Positions 51,942-62,700 of a DNA stretch of 64,000 nt are shown one piece after another. The position numbers and the translations under genes were made by a program. Under the pieces are notes generated by a model, which was not told where the DNA came from, searched no databases, and worked only from the letters and a program-made list of their open reading frames with translations. Positions within the stretch are counted from its first letter, which is position 1. The number at the start of each line of letters is the position of its first letter. The DNA comes from Collinsella sp. (GTDB lineage Bacteria > Actinomycetota > Coriobacteriia > Coriobacteriales > Coriobacteriaceae), in the NCBI GenBank assembly GCA_019414515.1, contig DXLX01000018.1, positions 1 to 64,000 of the forward strand, given 5' to 3'.

Positions 51942-52928
51942 ATGCCGATTAATGATCCCGAGAAGTCGGAGAATATGCGCAAGTCCATCCGCGTGTATTC
52001 CGGTTCCTCCAACCGTCCCCTCGCTCAGAAGATCGCTGAGTACCTTGGGGTCGAGCTTTCGGGCCTTACGCTAAAGCAGTTCGCCAATGGTGAGATTTAC
52101 GCCCGCTACGACGAGACCGTCCGCGGCGCCGACGTCTTCCTGATTCAGTCCGTGGCCGGCGGCAACGTCAACGACATGCTCATGGAGCTGCTCATCGCCA
52201 CCGACGCTGCCAAGCGCGCATCCGCCCGCTCCATCACCGCCGTTATCACCCACTACGGCTATGCCCGCCAGGACCGCAAGGCCGGCCCGCGCGAGCCCAT
52301 CACCGCCCGCCTCGTCGCCAACCTGCTCGAGCGCGCCGGCGTCGACCGCATCATCACCCTCGACCTGCACCAGGGTCAGATCCAGGGCTTCTTCGATATC
52401 CCGGTTAACCACCTGTCCGCACTGCCGCTGTTTGGCCAGTACTACAACGACATGCACTTCGACACCGACAACCTGGTTGTCGTCTCCCCCGACGTGGGTC
52501 GTGCCAAGGCCGCCAAGAAGCTGTCCGACATGCTCGGCTGCGACTTGGCCATCGCCCACAAGGGCCGTCCGCGCCACAACGCCGCCGAGGTCATGGGCAT
52601 CATCGGTGACATCAAGGGCAAGACCTGCATCATCAACGACGACATGATCGACACCGCTGGCACCCTGTGCGCCAACGTCAAGGAGCTCAAGGCCATGGGC
52701 GCCGGCGACATCTACGTCTGCGCCACCCACGGTATCTTCTCCGGTCCGGCCATCGAGCGCCTGAACGACGCCCCGATCGTCGAGTGCGTCGTCACCGACG
52801 CCATCCCCGTCGAGGTCGGCGGCAAGATCAAGACCATCTCGGTCGCCGAGGAGTTCGCTCAGGCCATCTCCGCCGTTTACCACGAGGAGCCCGTCTCCAC
52901 GCTCGTCGGCGGCGACTTCGCGCTGTAG
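51942..52928 (+). CDS. prs: Ribose-phosphate pyrophosphokinase
   Basis: 328 aa. Makes PRPP from ribose 5-phosphate and ATP for nucleotide, NAD, His and Trp synthesis. Visible motifs: the ATP loop RYDETVRGADVFLIQS, the catalytic flexible loop YGYARQDRKAGPREPI, and the PRPP-binding loop NDDMIDTAGTL. The usual length is about 315 aa. A strong AAAGGAGAAGGG site precedes ATG 51942. It has its own 190-base upstream region, so it may be transcribed separately from glmU. Confidence 0.97.
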   Translation: MPINDPEKSENMRKSIRVYSGSSNRPLAQKIAEYLGVELSGLTLKQFANGEIYARYDETVRGADVFLIQSVAGGNVNDMLMELLIATDAAKRASARSITAVITHYGYARQDRKAGPREPITARLVANLLERAGVDRIITLDLHQGQIQGFFDIPVNHLSALPLFGQYYNDMHFDTDNLVVVSPDVGRAKAAKKLSDMLGCDLAIAHKGRPRHNAAEVMGIIGDIKGKTCIINDDMIDTAGTLCANVKELKAMGAGDIYVCATHGIFSGPAIERLNDAPIVECVVTDAIPVEVGGKIKTISVAEEFAQAISAVYHEEPVSTLVGGDFAL

Positions 52929-52956
52929 TCGCATCGTCCTTGCAACCCGGCGCATC

Positions 52957-53034
52957 GCCGTCGGAACAGAAGAAACCCCCGCGCTCCCCCTTGCTTCGCA
53001 AAGGTCGCGCGGGGGTTTCTTCTGTTCCGACGGC
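52957..53034 (+). terminator. Perfect 27-bp inverted repeat after prs
   Basis: Arms 52957-52983 and 53008-53034 are exactly complementary over 27 bp around a 24-base loop. The inner part AAACCCCCGCG/CGCGGGGGTTT followed by CTTCT can act as the prs terminator. The length and perfection far exceed a normal terminator. Confidence 0.85.
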
Positions 53035-53152
53035 TCGCTCTGCCGCGGCCGCGCTTTTGTCTGGTGGGATTTCGCTGAAGCAAAGCCTCGCCTTCGGCGG
53101 GCGTGGTAGCCTTTGTCGTTGATTAAACTTTTTATGTAACGGAAGGACAAAT

Positions 53153-53782
53153 ATGGCAGCTGCACAGCCGCTTAAGATTCGCATGGTTGCCGGGCTTGGC
53201 AACCCTGGCGAGGAATATGCCGAGACCCGCCACAACGCCGGCTTTAAGGCGATCGACGAGCTGGCCCGTCAGGCCGGCGTCACGTACTGGAAAAACCAGG
53301 CCGGCGCCGAGGTCGCGCTCATCAACATCAACGATCCCGAGGAAGAGGGCGGCAAGCGCCAGATTGTGCTGGTCAAGCCGCAGTCGTATATGAATACCTC
53401 GGGTGGCCCCATCTCCAAGCTCTGCCGCGAGTACAAGATCAAGGTCGAGGAGCTGCTCGTGATCCACGACGAGCTCGACATTCCCGCCGGCGACGTACGT
53501 GTTAAGGTGGGCGGCGGCCACGCCGGTCACAACGGCCTGCGCTCCATCATCGACAAGATGGGCAGCCGCGACTTCAGCCGCATCCGCACCGGCATCGGCA
53601 ACCCTCCCGGCAAGATGGCCGTCGCCGACTACGTTCTTAAGCAGCTGCGCGCCCGCGAGGCCGAGGATTTCCAGGACACCTGCGCCCGCGCGGCCGACGC
53701 CGCCGGCCTGGCGATCGTGCACGGCGTGGTCTATGCCCGCGACCACGTCAACGGTGCCGCCTCCGCCAACGGCAAGCACTAA
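53153..53782 (+). CDS. pth: Peptidyl-tRNA hydrolase
   Basis: 209 aa. Releases tRNA from prematurely dropped peptidyl-tRNA. Motifs: VAGLGNPGEEYAETRHNAGF containing the catalytic His and Asn, KPQSYMNTSGG, HDELDIPAGDVRVKVGGGHA with the catalytic Asp, and HNGLRSI. GGAAGGA before ATG 53153. The C-terminus (about 190-209) extends slightly past the usual end. Followed by a gene-free stretch with a nested inverted repeat. Confidence 0.97.
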   Translation: MAAAQPLKIRMVAGLGNPGEEYAETRHNAGFKAIDELARQAGVTYWKNQAGAEVALININDPEEEGGKRQIVLVKPQSYMNTSGGPISKLCREYKIKVEELLVIHDELDIPAGDVRVKVGGGHAGHNGLRSIIDKMGSRDFSRIRTGIGNPPGKMAVADYVLKQLRAREAEDFQDTCARAADAAGLAIVHGVVYARDHVNGAASANGKH

Positions 53783-53795
53783 AACCTACCATTTA

Positions 53796-53971
53796 GGGAC
53801 AGGTTTATTTTGGCAGGTTTTATATGCGGAAACGCCGCGGATGCCGCGTCGCAATAAACCCTGTGCCGCCATACATATGCAACGCTCCAAAGGGGGCCGG
53901 CCTCACCGAAGCGCGAGGCCGGCCCCCTTTGCCGTTTTACCTGATAAAACCGACCAAAATAAACCTCTCCC
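53796..53971. repeat. Nested inverted repeat with central terminator after pth
   Basis: The gene-free stretch 53783-54156 holds this structure and the promoter of the next operon. Outer arms 53796-53823 and 53944-53971 (GGTTTATTTTGG core) match at 25 of 28 positions. Inside, 53889-53904 and 53915-53930 form a perfect 16-bp GC-rich hairpin (AAAGGGGGCCGGCCTC) followed by GCCGTTTT, a terminator for pth. The plan, outer arms around a central terminator, is like the three-stem elements near 23 and 31 kb, though the sequences differ. Confidence 0.8.
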
Positions 53972-54045
53972 CCTTTGGTAGGCCAAAGTGGATAAACCCT
54001 GCTCTCAACAGCCGAAGACACACGTAAGTGACATGTCCATGAGGG

Positions 54046-54051
54046 TATAAT
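54046..54051 (+). promoter_or_regulatory. -10 element for the NfnAB-like operon
   Basis: A perfect TATAAT about 105 bases upstream of ATG 54157. The -35 region at the right distance is poor (near CGTAAG). The resulting leader of about 100 nt contains CCGTATG-type short pairings but no recognised riboswitch. Confidence 0.5.
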
Positions 54052-54156
54052 TTGCACCGTATGTCTGCACAACGCCTGTGCGCGTACGGTTTTATTCGGG
54101 CTACCGTCCATTTCCGTGGAGGCACGGTTCGGCGGCCCTAACAAGAGAGGGGTTCT

Positions 54157-54996
54157 ATGTATAAGATCCTGGAGAAGACGCAGTTCTCGGAGAAGGTGTT
54201 CAAGTTCCGCATCGAGGCGCCCGCAATCGCCAAGCATGCGCACGCTGGACAGTTCCTCATGGTTCGCGCCAATGAGACGGGCGAGCGTGTCCCGTTTACC
54301 CTGGCCGGCTGGAACGGTGACGAGGGCTGGGTCGAGTTCATCTTCATGGTGATCGGCAAGACCACCGAGATGCTGTCCACCTACGAGGCCGGCGAGTCGC
54401 TGCGCGACGTCGTAGGCCCGCTGGGCGTTCCCACCGAGATGGCCGAGGGCCCCTGCGCCGTCATTGGCGGCGGCGTCGGCCTGGCAATTGCCTTCCCGGT
54501 CGCCAAGCACCTGGTCGAGACCGGTCATGAGGTCCACGCCATCATGGGCGCTCGCACCAAGGACCTCCTGCTCATGGAGGACCAGTTCCGCGAGCTCCTC
54601 GACGAGGGCCACATCCACATCACCACTGACGACGGCTCCTACGGCGAGCAGGGCGTTGTCACCGCTCCGCTGGAGCGCCTGCTGCAGGACAAGGCCGTGA
54701 GCCAGGTCTTCTGCGTCGGCCCCGTTCCGATGATGAAGTTCTCGACCCTCACCGCCCAGAAGTACGACACCCCCATCACCGCGTCCCTCAACCCCATCAT
54801 GGTTGACGGCACCGGCATGTGCGGCTGCTGCCGCGTCGAGGTGGGCGGCGTGACCAAGTTCGCTTGCGTCGACGGCCCCGACTTCGATGCCACCCTGGTC
54901 GACTGGGATGACCTTCGTGCCCGCCAGGCCGCTTACCGTTCCGAAGAGGGCGAGTCCCTCAAGGCCTATGAGGAAAAGAGCTGCGCATGCCACTAG
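54157..54996 (+). CDS. NfnA-like FAD/[2Fe-2S] ferredoxin-NADP reductase subunit
   Basis: 279 aa. An FAD-binding barrel (about 1-95; RVPFTLAGWN), an NAD(P)-binding domain (about 100-210; CAVIGGGVGLAIAFPVAKHL) and a PyrK-like [2Fe-2S] segment (about 220-245; GMCGCCRVEVGG, FACVDGP). This is the small subunit of NADH-dependent ferredoxin:NADP+ oxidoreductase, also annotated as sulfide or dihydroorotate dehydrogenase-like. It pairs with the next gene, which overlaps by 10 bases. Ribosome site AAGAGAGGGG. Confidence 0.9.
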   Translation: MYKILEKTQFSEKVFKFRIEAPAIAKHAHAGQFLMVRANETGERVPFTLAGWNGDEGWVEFIFMVIGKTTEMLSTYEAGESLRDVVGPLGVPTEMAEGPCAVIGGGVGLAIAFPVAKHLVETGHEVHAIMGARTKDLLLMEDQFRELLDEGHIHITTDDGSYGEQGVVTAPLERLLQDKAVSQVFCVGPVPMMKFSTLTAQKYDTPITASLNPIMVDGTGMCGCCRVEVGGVTKFACVDGPDFDATLVDWDDLRARQAAYRSEEGESLKAYEEKSCACH

Positions 54997-56396
54997 TTAA
55001 CGGTCGTTTCGTTGCCGATATGAAGTCGCCCCGCACCCCCGATAACGAGGAGCCGGCTGCCGAGCGCGCCTGCGACTTCCGCCCCGTCGACAAGGGCTTC
55101 ACCGAGGAGATGGCGCTGGCCGAGGCCGAGCGCTGTCTCAACTGCAAGAAGCCGTTCTGTGTTGAGGGCTGCCCCGTCAACATCAACATCCCCCGCTTTA
55201 TCGAGCAGATCCGCGCGAAGGACTTCGGCGGCGCCCTCGATACCATCCGCGAGGACTCCATGCTTCCCGCTATCTGCGGCCGCGTCTGCCCGCAGGAGAA
55301 CCAGTGCGAGGGCAAGTGCATCCGTGGTAAGAAGTCCGAGCCCGTGGCCATCGGCCAGCTCGAGCGCTTCCTGGGCGACCGCCCCGAGCTCGCCTCCACG
55401 CCCAAGATGGCTCCCAAGAACGGCAAGAAGGTCGCCGTCGTCGGTTCCGGCCCGTCCGGCATCACCTGCGCCGGCGAGCTCGCCCGCAACGGCTTTGACG
55501 TCACCGTCTTTGAGGCCTTCTTTACCGGCGGCGGCGTGCTGGTCTACGGCATCCCCGAGTTCCGTCTGCCCAAGGCGGTCGTCAAGCGCGAGATTGACGG
55601 CCTGGAGGATATGGGCGTCAAGTTTGAGTACAACTCCGTCGTGGGCAACATGGCCACGGCCGAGGAGCTGTTCGAGCAGGGCTTCGACGCCATCTACGTG
55701 GCGACCGGCGCTGGCCTGCCCAAGTTCCTCAACGTCCCCGGCGAGAACCTGCCCAACGTCTTCTTCGCGAACGAGTACCTCACCCGCGTGAACCTGATGA
55801 AGGCCAACAAGTTCCCCGAGTACGACACCCCCACCAAGCACGGCAAGAACGTCGTCGTCTTTGGTGGCGGCAACGTGGCTATGGACGCCGTCCGTACCGC
55901 CAAGCGTCTGGGCGCCGAGCACGCTATCATCGCCTACCGTCGTACCGAGGACGAGATGCCCTGCCGTCGCGCCGAGCTGCACCACGCCAAGGCCGAGGGC
56001 GTCGAGGTTCTGCCGCTCGTTTCCCCGCTCGAGTTTGTCGCTGGCGAGGACGGCTCCGTGTGCGCCGTCAAGGTCCAGAAGATGGAGCTCGGCGAGCCCG
56101 ACGAGTCCGGCCGTCGTCGCCCGGTGCCCATCGAGGGCGCCATCGAGGAGATCCCCTGCGACGTCGCAATCTCGGCTATCGGTACCAACGCCAACCCCTT
56201 CGCAAAGAAGATCGGCGGCAAGATGGAGCTCAACAAGTGGGGCTACATCGTCGCCGACGAGGAGACCGGCCAGACCACCGATCCCCGCATCTGGGCCGGC
56301 GGCGACATCGTCACCGGTGCCGCTACGGTCATTCTGGCGATGGGCGCCGGCAAGAAGGCCGCCGCTTCCATCACCAAGAGCCTGCTGGGCGAGTAA
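54987..56396 (+). CDS. NfnB-like / GltD-type FAD, NADPH oxidoreductase with two [4Fe-4S] clusters
   Basis: 469 aa. An N-terminal cluster domain (about 35-120; AERCLNCKKPFCVEGCP and CGRVCPQENQCEGKC), then FAD and NADPH Rossmann motifs (VVGSGPSGITCAGELA about 148; VVFGGGNVAMDAVRTAKRLG about 285) and the closing GGDIVTGAATVILAMGAGK. As partner of the NfnA-like subunit it would bifurcate electrons: 2 NADPH reduce NAD+ and ferredoxin, or the reverse. That connects NAD(P)H pools with the ferredoxin used by the Ech hydrogenase. It is often annotated as homotetrameric glutamate synthase; no GltB is present here. Confidence 0.9.
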   Translation: MPLVNGRFVADMKSPRTPDNEEPAAERACDFRPVDKGFTEEMALAEAERCLNCKKPFCVEGCPVNINIPRFIEQIRAKDFGGALDTIREDSMLPAICGRVCPQENQCEGKCIRGKKSEPVAIGQLERFLGDRPELASTPKMAPKNGKKVAVVGSGPSGITCAGELARNGFDVTVFEAFFTGGGVLVYGIPEFRLPKAVVKREIDGLEDMGVKFEYNSVVGNMATAEELFEQGFDAIYVATGAGLPKFLNVPGENLPNVFFANEYLTRVNLMKANKFPEYDTPTKHGKNVVVFGGGNVAMDAVRTAKRLGAEHAIIAYRRTEDEMPCRRAELHHAKAEGVEVLPLVSPLEFVAGEDGSVCAVKVQKMELGEPDESGRRRPVPIEGAIEEIPCDVAISAIGTNANPFAKKIGGKMELNKWGYIVADEETGQTTDPRIWAGGDIVTGAATVILAMGAGKKAAASITKSLLGE

Positions 56397-56424
56397 TCAC
56401 CTACAGCGTTAGCCATCAAACGGC

Positions 56425-56463
56425 AAAGTCCCCGTCGAGCACACGCCCGGCGGGGACTTTTTC
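56425..56463 (+). terminator. Terminator of the NfnAB-like operon
   Basis: AAAGTCCCCG (56425-56434) pairs with CGGGGACTTT (56451-56460), followed by TTC. It lies 30 bases after the stop codon. Confidence 0.85.
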
Positions 56464-56480
56464 TATGCCGGCCAACCCAT

Positions 56481-56684
56481 CACCACAAAGGGAACATGCG
56501 CCTTTGTGGTGGTCGGGGACTTGACCGGCGAACCAATTCCGACGTTTGTCTCAATCTGTAACAGTTAGAGACCAAATTCCTCGCTACGTGTTACAGATCG
56601 AGACGTTAGGTTGGCGGCTAAACAGTTCATCTCAATCTGTAACATCTAGAGCCGTTTTGGGCAGTTTGGTGTTACAGATTGAGA
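56481..56684. repeat. Repeat block: CCTTTGTGG hairpin plus two TCTCAATCTGTAACA palindromes
   Basis: Together with the terminator this fills the gene-free stretch 56397-56721. CACCACAAAGG (56481-56491) pairs with CCTTTGTGGTG near 56501-56512; palindromic units lie at 56548-56604 and 56630-56684. The same arrangement, near identical in its last 150 bases, recurs at 63411-63695, continuing into the 3' end of the adjoining surface-protein gene. Confidence 0.88.
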
Positions 56685-56721
56685 TTTTGCTAAAGCCGAG
56701 GACGGACGCCGCCACCAAAAC

Positions 56722-59700
56722 CTAGCGCTTGCGACGCTTGGCCGCGGCGATGCCGGCAGCGGCGACGGTTGCGCCGGCAATGCCCAGGGCCGCGACCGTC
56801 ATCGCGGTGGCGTCACCCGTGCCGGCAAGCTCCGTGCCACCGGACTTCTTGCCGTTCTCGCCCTTACCCCTGGACTTGTGCGTCGTCACCGTGGTCGTCG
56901 TCGAAGCCGAGCCGCCCGCAGGTACCCCGGTGCCGCTAGAGCCATCCGCACCGCCGCCCTGCTCGCCGTCGCCAGGCGTCGGGTCCGGCTCGGGCGTCGG
57001 CTCAGGCGCCGGCTCATCGGTCACCGTAATCGTAATGTTCAGACGCTTGGAATACTCGCTGTACGACATGCCAGGGCGCTGTGCCGCAATGCGCACATAC
57101 ATGTTGCTATCGAGCGCAATAGGCTCGGTGTACTTTACGCGGCCTTCGTCACGGCAGGGGCAGGTGTCGTTGGTGGTGTACCAAATCGTCGTGCCATCCT
57201 CGGCAGAAAGCTCCAGCTTCGTGCCCTTGGGCACCGTAATGTAGTTCTCCTTGGGCGACCATGCACCAAACGTCGTCGCACCAATCGTCGCCACCGGTCG
57301 CGCCGGTCGCGCTGCCTCGGCAGACACGCGAACGTCGACCTGCTTGGACAGCGCCGTGCCGTCCACCGCCGCCGTCAACGTCGTCAAACCGGGCAGAGCA
57401 CCATGCAGCACAAACGTCGCCGCGCCGTCCTCGCCCGTCACGGCCTGGTTGGCATCGACAGAGCAGATAGCCGAGGACTCCAGCCCAACACTAACCTTGG
57501 CGCCCGCAAACGGCTTGCCCGCCTTATCGGTCACGTGCGCCACCAGCTCAAAGTCACTGCCCTCAAGCATGGTCACGGCCTGCTCCACGTTGAGCTTGAG
57601 TTTGTCGGCACGAACGCCCACGACAAGCTCGCCGCTTGCCCAGCGCGCCATGGCCGTGCCGGCATAGTTGCGAGCACCGTCGAGCTCAAACGACACCGTC
57701 GAGCCCACCTCACACGCATCGGCATAGCGAATACGCAGCACGCGCGACAGCGGCTTGCCATTGGGATCGTCCTGCTTATCGAGCCACGTATACGTCACGT
57801 CGCCCAAGCCCTGCGCGCACAATGCGGCCAGGGTATCGTCACTCGCATCCATATACTGCGCAAACTCAACCTCGACGCAATCGGTATAGGCATGGGCCGA
57901 AGCCACCTCGGGCGCCGCCGTCGACGCCAAGCCAATGTTCACCTCAGTCTGAATCGGCGGCACGCGCAGCCAGGCCGAACGCGCCTCCTCATACCCGTCC
58001 TTGGTCACGCGCACCTGATACCAGCCGGTCGGCGTATTCCAGTTGTACGCACCGTCCGCACCCGTTGCAAGCGGATTGTCCTGCTCATACTCCTCGGCAT
58101 CCCAACGCACTGCATTGGTACCGGCCGCATCGTCGGCGCTCCACAGCTCAACCGTCGCGCCTTCAACCGTATTGGACAGCAGGCCCTCGTACACCACGCC
58201 CGCAGGGTCGGGTGCAGCCTTGGCAGCCACATTGCGATAACGCGCCTCGAAGATCGACTGCATCTTCTCGTCCGAGATCAAGCCGTCCTTGTTGGCCTTG
58301 TAGACCTCGGTATCAGTCAGCTCGCCCCAGTTGACCGTAATACGATTCTGGCACGCGCGCTCCACCTGCTCGCAGGCAACATCGTAGGCGCATTCGGCAT
58401 TGGTCAGCTTAATCGCGCGCTCCGAACCTACGCTGGTCGAAGCCGCGTCATAGGCAGCGCCCACCACGGTACCCGCCGAACCGGCCGTCAGCACGCCGGC
58501 GATTGTCATAATGGAGCCCACCGCCACATCGGTGCTGTCGTGGCAGAGCTGGCGATGCAGCAGATCCTCAAACGCACGCGCCTTCTCCATGGCGTCGCGC
58601 AGCGCGTAAATGCACTTCCAGTCGTCCTCGGTCTTCTCGGGCTTGGCAAGCAGGCGCGTATGCTGAAGCTCATAGCCCTCGCGCTCGCCCTTCACCTTCT
58701 GCATACGGACGTTCACGTTCTCCCAGTTCTTGCTGGCATCGTTCACGCCGTAAATGCCGGTAAAGATGCCGATGCCCTGGGTCGCCGCGGGAAACGCCTG
58801 GCCGGCCGCCTTCCACGCATCGGTCTTAAAGACCTGTCCGAACATCTCGCACTCGATCTTATAGCTCTTGAGCGAACGAATCGTGCGGATGAGCTTCATA
58901 TGGGCGCTCACGTCGCCGTTACGCTTCCAAGCCATAAGCCAGCCGCGAATCGTAGAGTTATTGAGGCTATGGACCACATTCCAGTTATCGTACAGATTGT
59001 CCAGAATGTCACACTGCATGGCGATCGAGTTAAACAGAAGCGCCTGGTTCTTGTTGTTATTGGAGTTCTCGATAAACTCCGACTCGATATAGGCCGTCTG
59101 CTCGCCATCGGGCGCGGCGACCTTAAAGCCCTTGACGGTATCGTCGTCAGCCGCCTTGTAGCTCAGTGAGCTGCCGAGCGCCTGGCCCAAATCGTTAAAC
59201 CCGCTCGTCGACTGGCCGTTGTACTCGCTGGCCTTAATGCCCGCACACTTGTTGAGCGCCGCAGCGGTTGCGTCATTCCAGCTTCCATATTGGTTGAGCT
59301 GGCCGATACCCATCGACTGGCCCACCAGATCCTCGGCCTGCTGGGCAATAAACTCCGCTCGCGATGCATGGTCGACGAGCTCCTTGATGGCGGCCGCATC
59401 CGCAGCGTTCGCGCCCTGGGCCGCCGCGAGTTCCTGATACCAATCCTCGCTGGTGCCGTAAGCATCCTCAAAGATCATCTTGTCCACATTGACGCCATAG
59501 CTGTCGCCCTGCTGGGTCAGCAGCGCCGACGACCCGCCGACCGCGGCCTTGAGCTCAGCCGCAAACTGCGCGGCCTCGTCGTTGCCAGTACCATCACCCT
59601 CGCCGTCGCTGGCGGCAGGGGCGCGACGAGCCTTACGGGCAGCTCCACCTTGGGCTTCGTCCTCTTTACCGTCCTTGTCCTCCTCGGCAAACGCATCGGC

Positions 59701-62700
59701 GACCATCTGGTCAATCGCGTCGTTAAAGGCCTCGTCGACATCATTAAACGAGTTATCCATCATATACTCGTGCCACTGCTGCACGGCATTCGAGAACTCC
59801 TGCTGGCGCTCCTCGGCCGCGGCGGAATGCTTTTTGGCCGAAGCGTTGGCGTCAAAACTCAGCATGGTCATAAGCTGAGCATTGGAGATGCGGTAGGTCT
59901 GCGGCATAAAGATTTGCTCAAAGTTGCCGCAGTTCACATAGGTCGAGTCATTCGCCTTGTTAAACTCATTAAGCAGCTTAAGGTAACCCTCGTCCACATA
60001 CTCCGCCGCATAGCGCACGCGGGTGCCCTCGCGCGACTTTTGAGTCAGAGGAATCGTCACCGTCTTGCCATCCACGCAGTCCACGTACAGGTCGAGCGTA
60101 TCGGCGGCCTCTTCGTTTCCCACCTCGAGCGTAATATCGAACGTCCAGTAGGCGTTCTTCTTTTGCGGCAGATGGTGGAAGGTCCACAGGCTCTTACCCG
60201 TGTCCTTGCCGTCCTTGACCAGGTTTTGCGTACCGCCACGATACGTCACATCAAAGTTCCAGACCGAAGCACCCGGAACATAGCGCACATAGTTGCGAGC
60301 CGTCACCTCTGCGGCAGCGGCGGCGACATCGGTCGAGCCCACGCGCGCTTCGAGCGTCACACGCTCGGCGGCAAGCGTATCCTGCGGCAGTTCGTATTCA
60401 ATCTTGGCACGGCCGAGTTTATTGGTCTTGCCGGTGTACTTTGCAGCCGACGAGCCCGTCCCCACGGTGAGCTGCACGCTCTTGCCCGGCGCTGCATACA
60501 CGTAGGCCACATTGCCCAGCAGGCTGTGAACGTCGGTGTTGTCGACCTCGATGCGCGATCCGCTAACCTCGAGTGTGGTGCTTCCCAGCGGCAATGTCAC
60601 CTCGCCCAGCGTAATAAGCGGCGAGACGGCATAGATGCCCGCGGCCTTAGGCTTAAAGCGCACAAACACATCGGCGCCCGCACTCTTCTTCATATCGAGA
60701 ACGAGGTTGTCGCCCTCCCAAGTTGTGGCAGCCCACATGGCATCGGAGCTGGCGCCGGCTTCGCGAGCGCCTGCGGACACATCCTCGACGGCATCCTTGG
60801 CCAGAGGAATCTCAATCTTGGCAGCCTGGCTGTCCTTGAGCTCGTAATGAATGCGCAGCTCGGTCTCCGCGCCAACGACCGCGGACGAATCAGCGATAAC
60901 CGAGCCCGCCGTCAGCCCGCGCTCGGCACGATACGTCTCCACGTCAAACGTGGGGACGTCGAGCGTCACGTCGAGCTGTTTGCCGTCCTCAATCTTCACC
61001 TGCTTTTGCGCGATATACTTACCCACGGTCAGCCCTAGGCGGCTAAACGTGGAATAGCTCGTCGCTTGGATGTCGTAGCTCGTCTTGTTAAAGGCGACGA
61101 TGGTGTACGAACCGGCCTTAAGGCGCGGCGTCTCGGCCTTCATGATAGGCGTGGTGCCATCGTCTTCGTAACCCATCAAATAGGTGACGACGTCGGCGAC
61201 TAGCTTGCCGTCGGACGTACGGAACACCAGCACGCGGTTGGCGCCCTGGTAGTCGCCCTTGGTCGTGACCGTCGCCGTGCCCCAGGGTTTCAAGTCGATA
61301 TCGACCTTGCCGGCCGAAGGCTTCACCGTCGCCGTCGCCCCACCCAGCTTGAGGCTGTCTTTGGGCTCGAGCGTTATCTCCAGATCCTGGTCTGCATCGG
61401 CAATGGCCTGCGACACCACGAGCGCTGTACCCTGGATACGGAAGTCGTTTTCCTTGTCACCCTTGGCAGGCTTAAGCGTCTTGCCGCCGCTCTTCACCGT
61501 CAGATCGATGTTATCGAGACTATCGAGCTCAATGCGTTCGGTCTTATCCTGGCCCACAATCGGTTCAAGAAAGCCCACGTTGAGCTCAATCGCGCGCGAA
61601 GCCGGAATCTTGGTAAAGTCCTCCGCCTTAATGTCTCCGATATTCCATGTGCCCGTCATCTGGTCGCCCGGGCGCGCCAGCACCATGTCATAGTAACCGC
61701 TGAGCGAAATGCGCAGGGTGGCTGCCGTCTTGGAGAGGGCGTCCGCTGTAAAGCTGCCGTCATCGCCAACCGCCAGCGGCGTGGACTGCCCCGCCTGCAC
61801 GAGCACGGCCGCCGCGCCCTGGGGAAGTTTGCCCGTGATCTGGGCCGCCTCGCCCATCCACTCAAACGTGTAGGCAGGCTTCGAGGAATCGACGGAGTCC
61901 TTGCGATCGGCCACGGCATCGGCAAGCTTTTTGACCATCGAGGGGTTGCCAGCCGAATCGGTCGCATAGGCATAGATGGTCTGGCCTTCACTAAAGGGAA
62001 TCGCATACGTTACGCCATCGATTGTCACGCGCTCATTATAGTCGCCCGGATAGCCCGCCTCACCAAGCTGAAGATCGGGGTTCATCACGCGCAGGGCAAC
62101 GGCATTATGGTTCGTCTCGTTTCCGTATCTCGTGTTCTCAAAAGCTCCCCACTCTATCATTTCCACGCTTTTGGGTAGCACAATCTCTTTGCCGGCAATC
62201 GCAGGATCAAGAGAGGCGAACGCGAGCGCCCCGATAGATTTGACACCATCGCCGATCGTCACCGACGACACATGCGAGCACCCATCAAAGGCATAGTGCC
62301 CGATCCGCTCCACCGTGCCCGGCACATTGATCTGCGTAAAGGTGAGCACTGTTGTGTCCGAGACATAGAACTGTGGCACGCCGCAATAGGCGAATGCAAG
62401 ATAGTCGATAGTTTTGACCGAAGGCGGCAGCGTTGCCACCACCTTGTCGTCAAGTTGTTCACATTCCTTAAAGGCCTGCTCGGGAATCGTGGTAAAGGCC
62501 GCGTTGTTGGGCCAGGTTACCGTTTGGAGCGTCTTGCTTTTGTAGAATGCATAGCTCTTGAGCTCCTCGACCGAATCGGGCAGTGCGATCTCTTTGATGC
62601 TGCTGCCGCCCAAGCCTCCAACCGAGCGGACATGCGAATTAGGGGCGAAGGTGATCGATGTGAGCGCAGCGCTTCCCATACCCGTAAGGCTTACGACATT

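Noticed and set aside
54157..56396. Glutamate synthase small subunit operon
   Set aside because: The GltD-like protein is paired with an NfnA/PyrK-like subunit by a 10-base overlap and no GltB gene is present, so NfnAB is the better reading, though biochemical proof is lacking.
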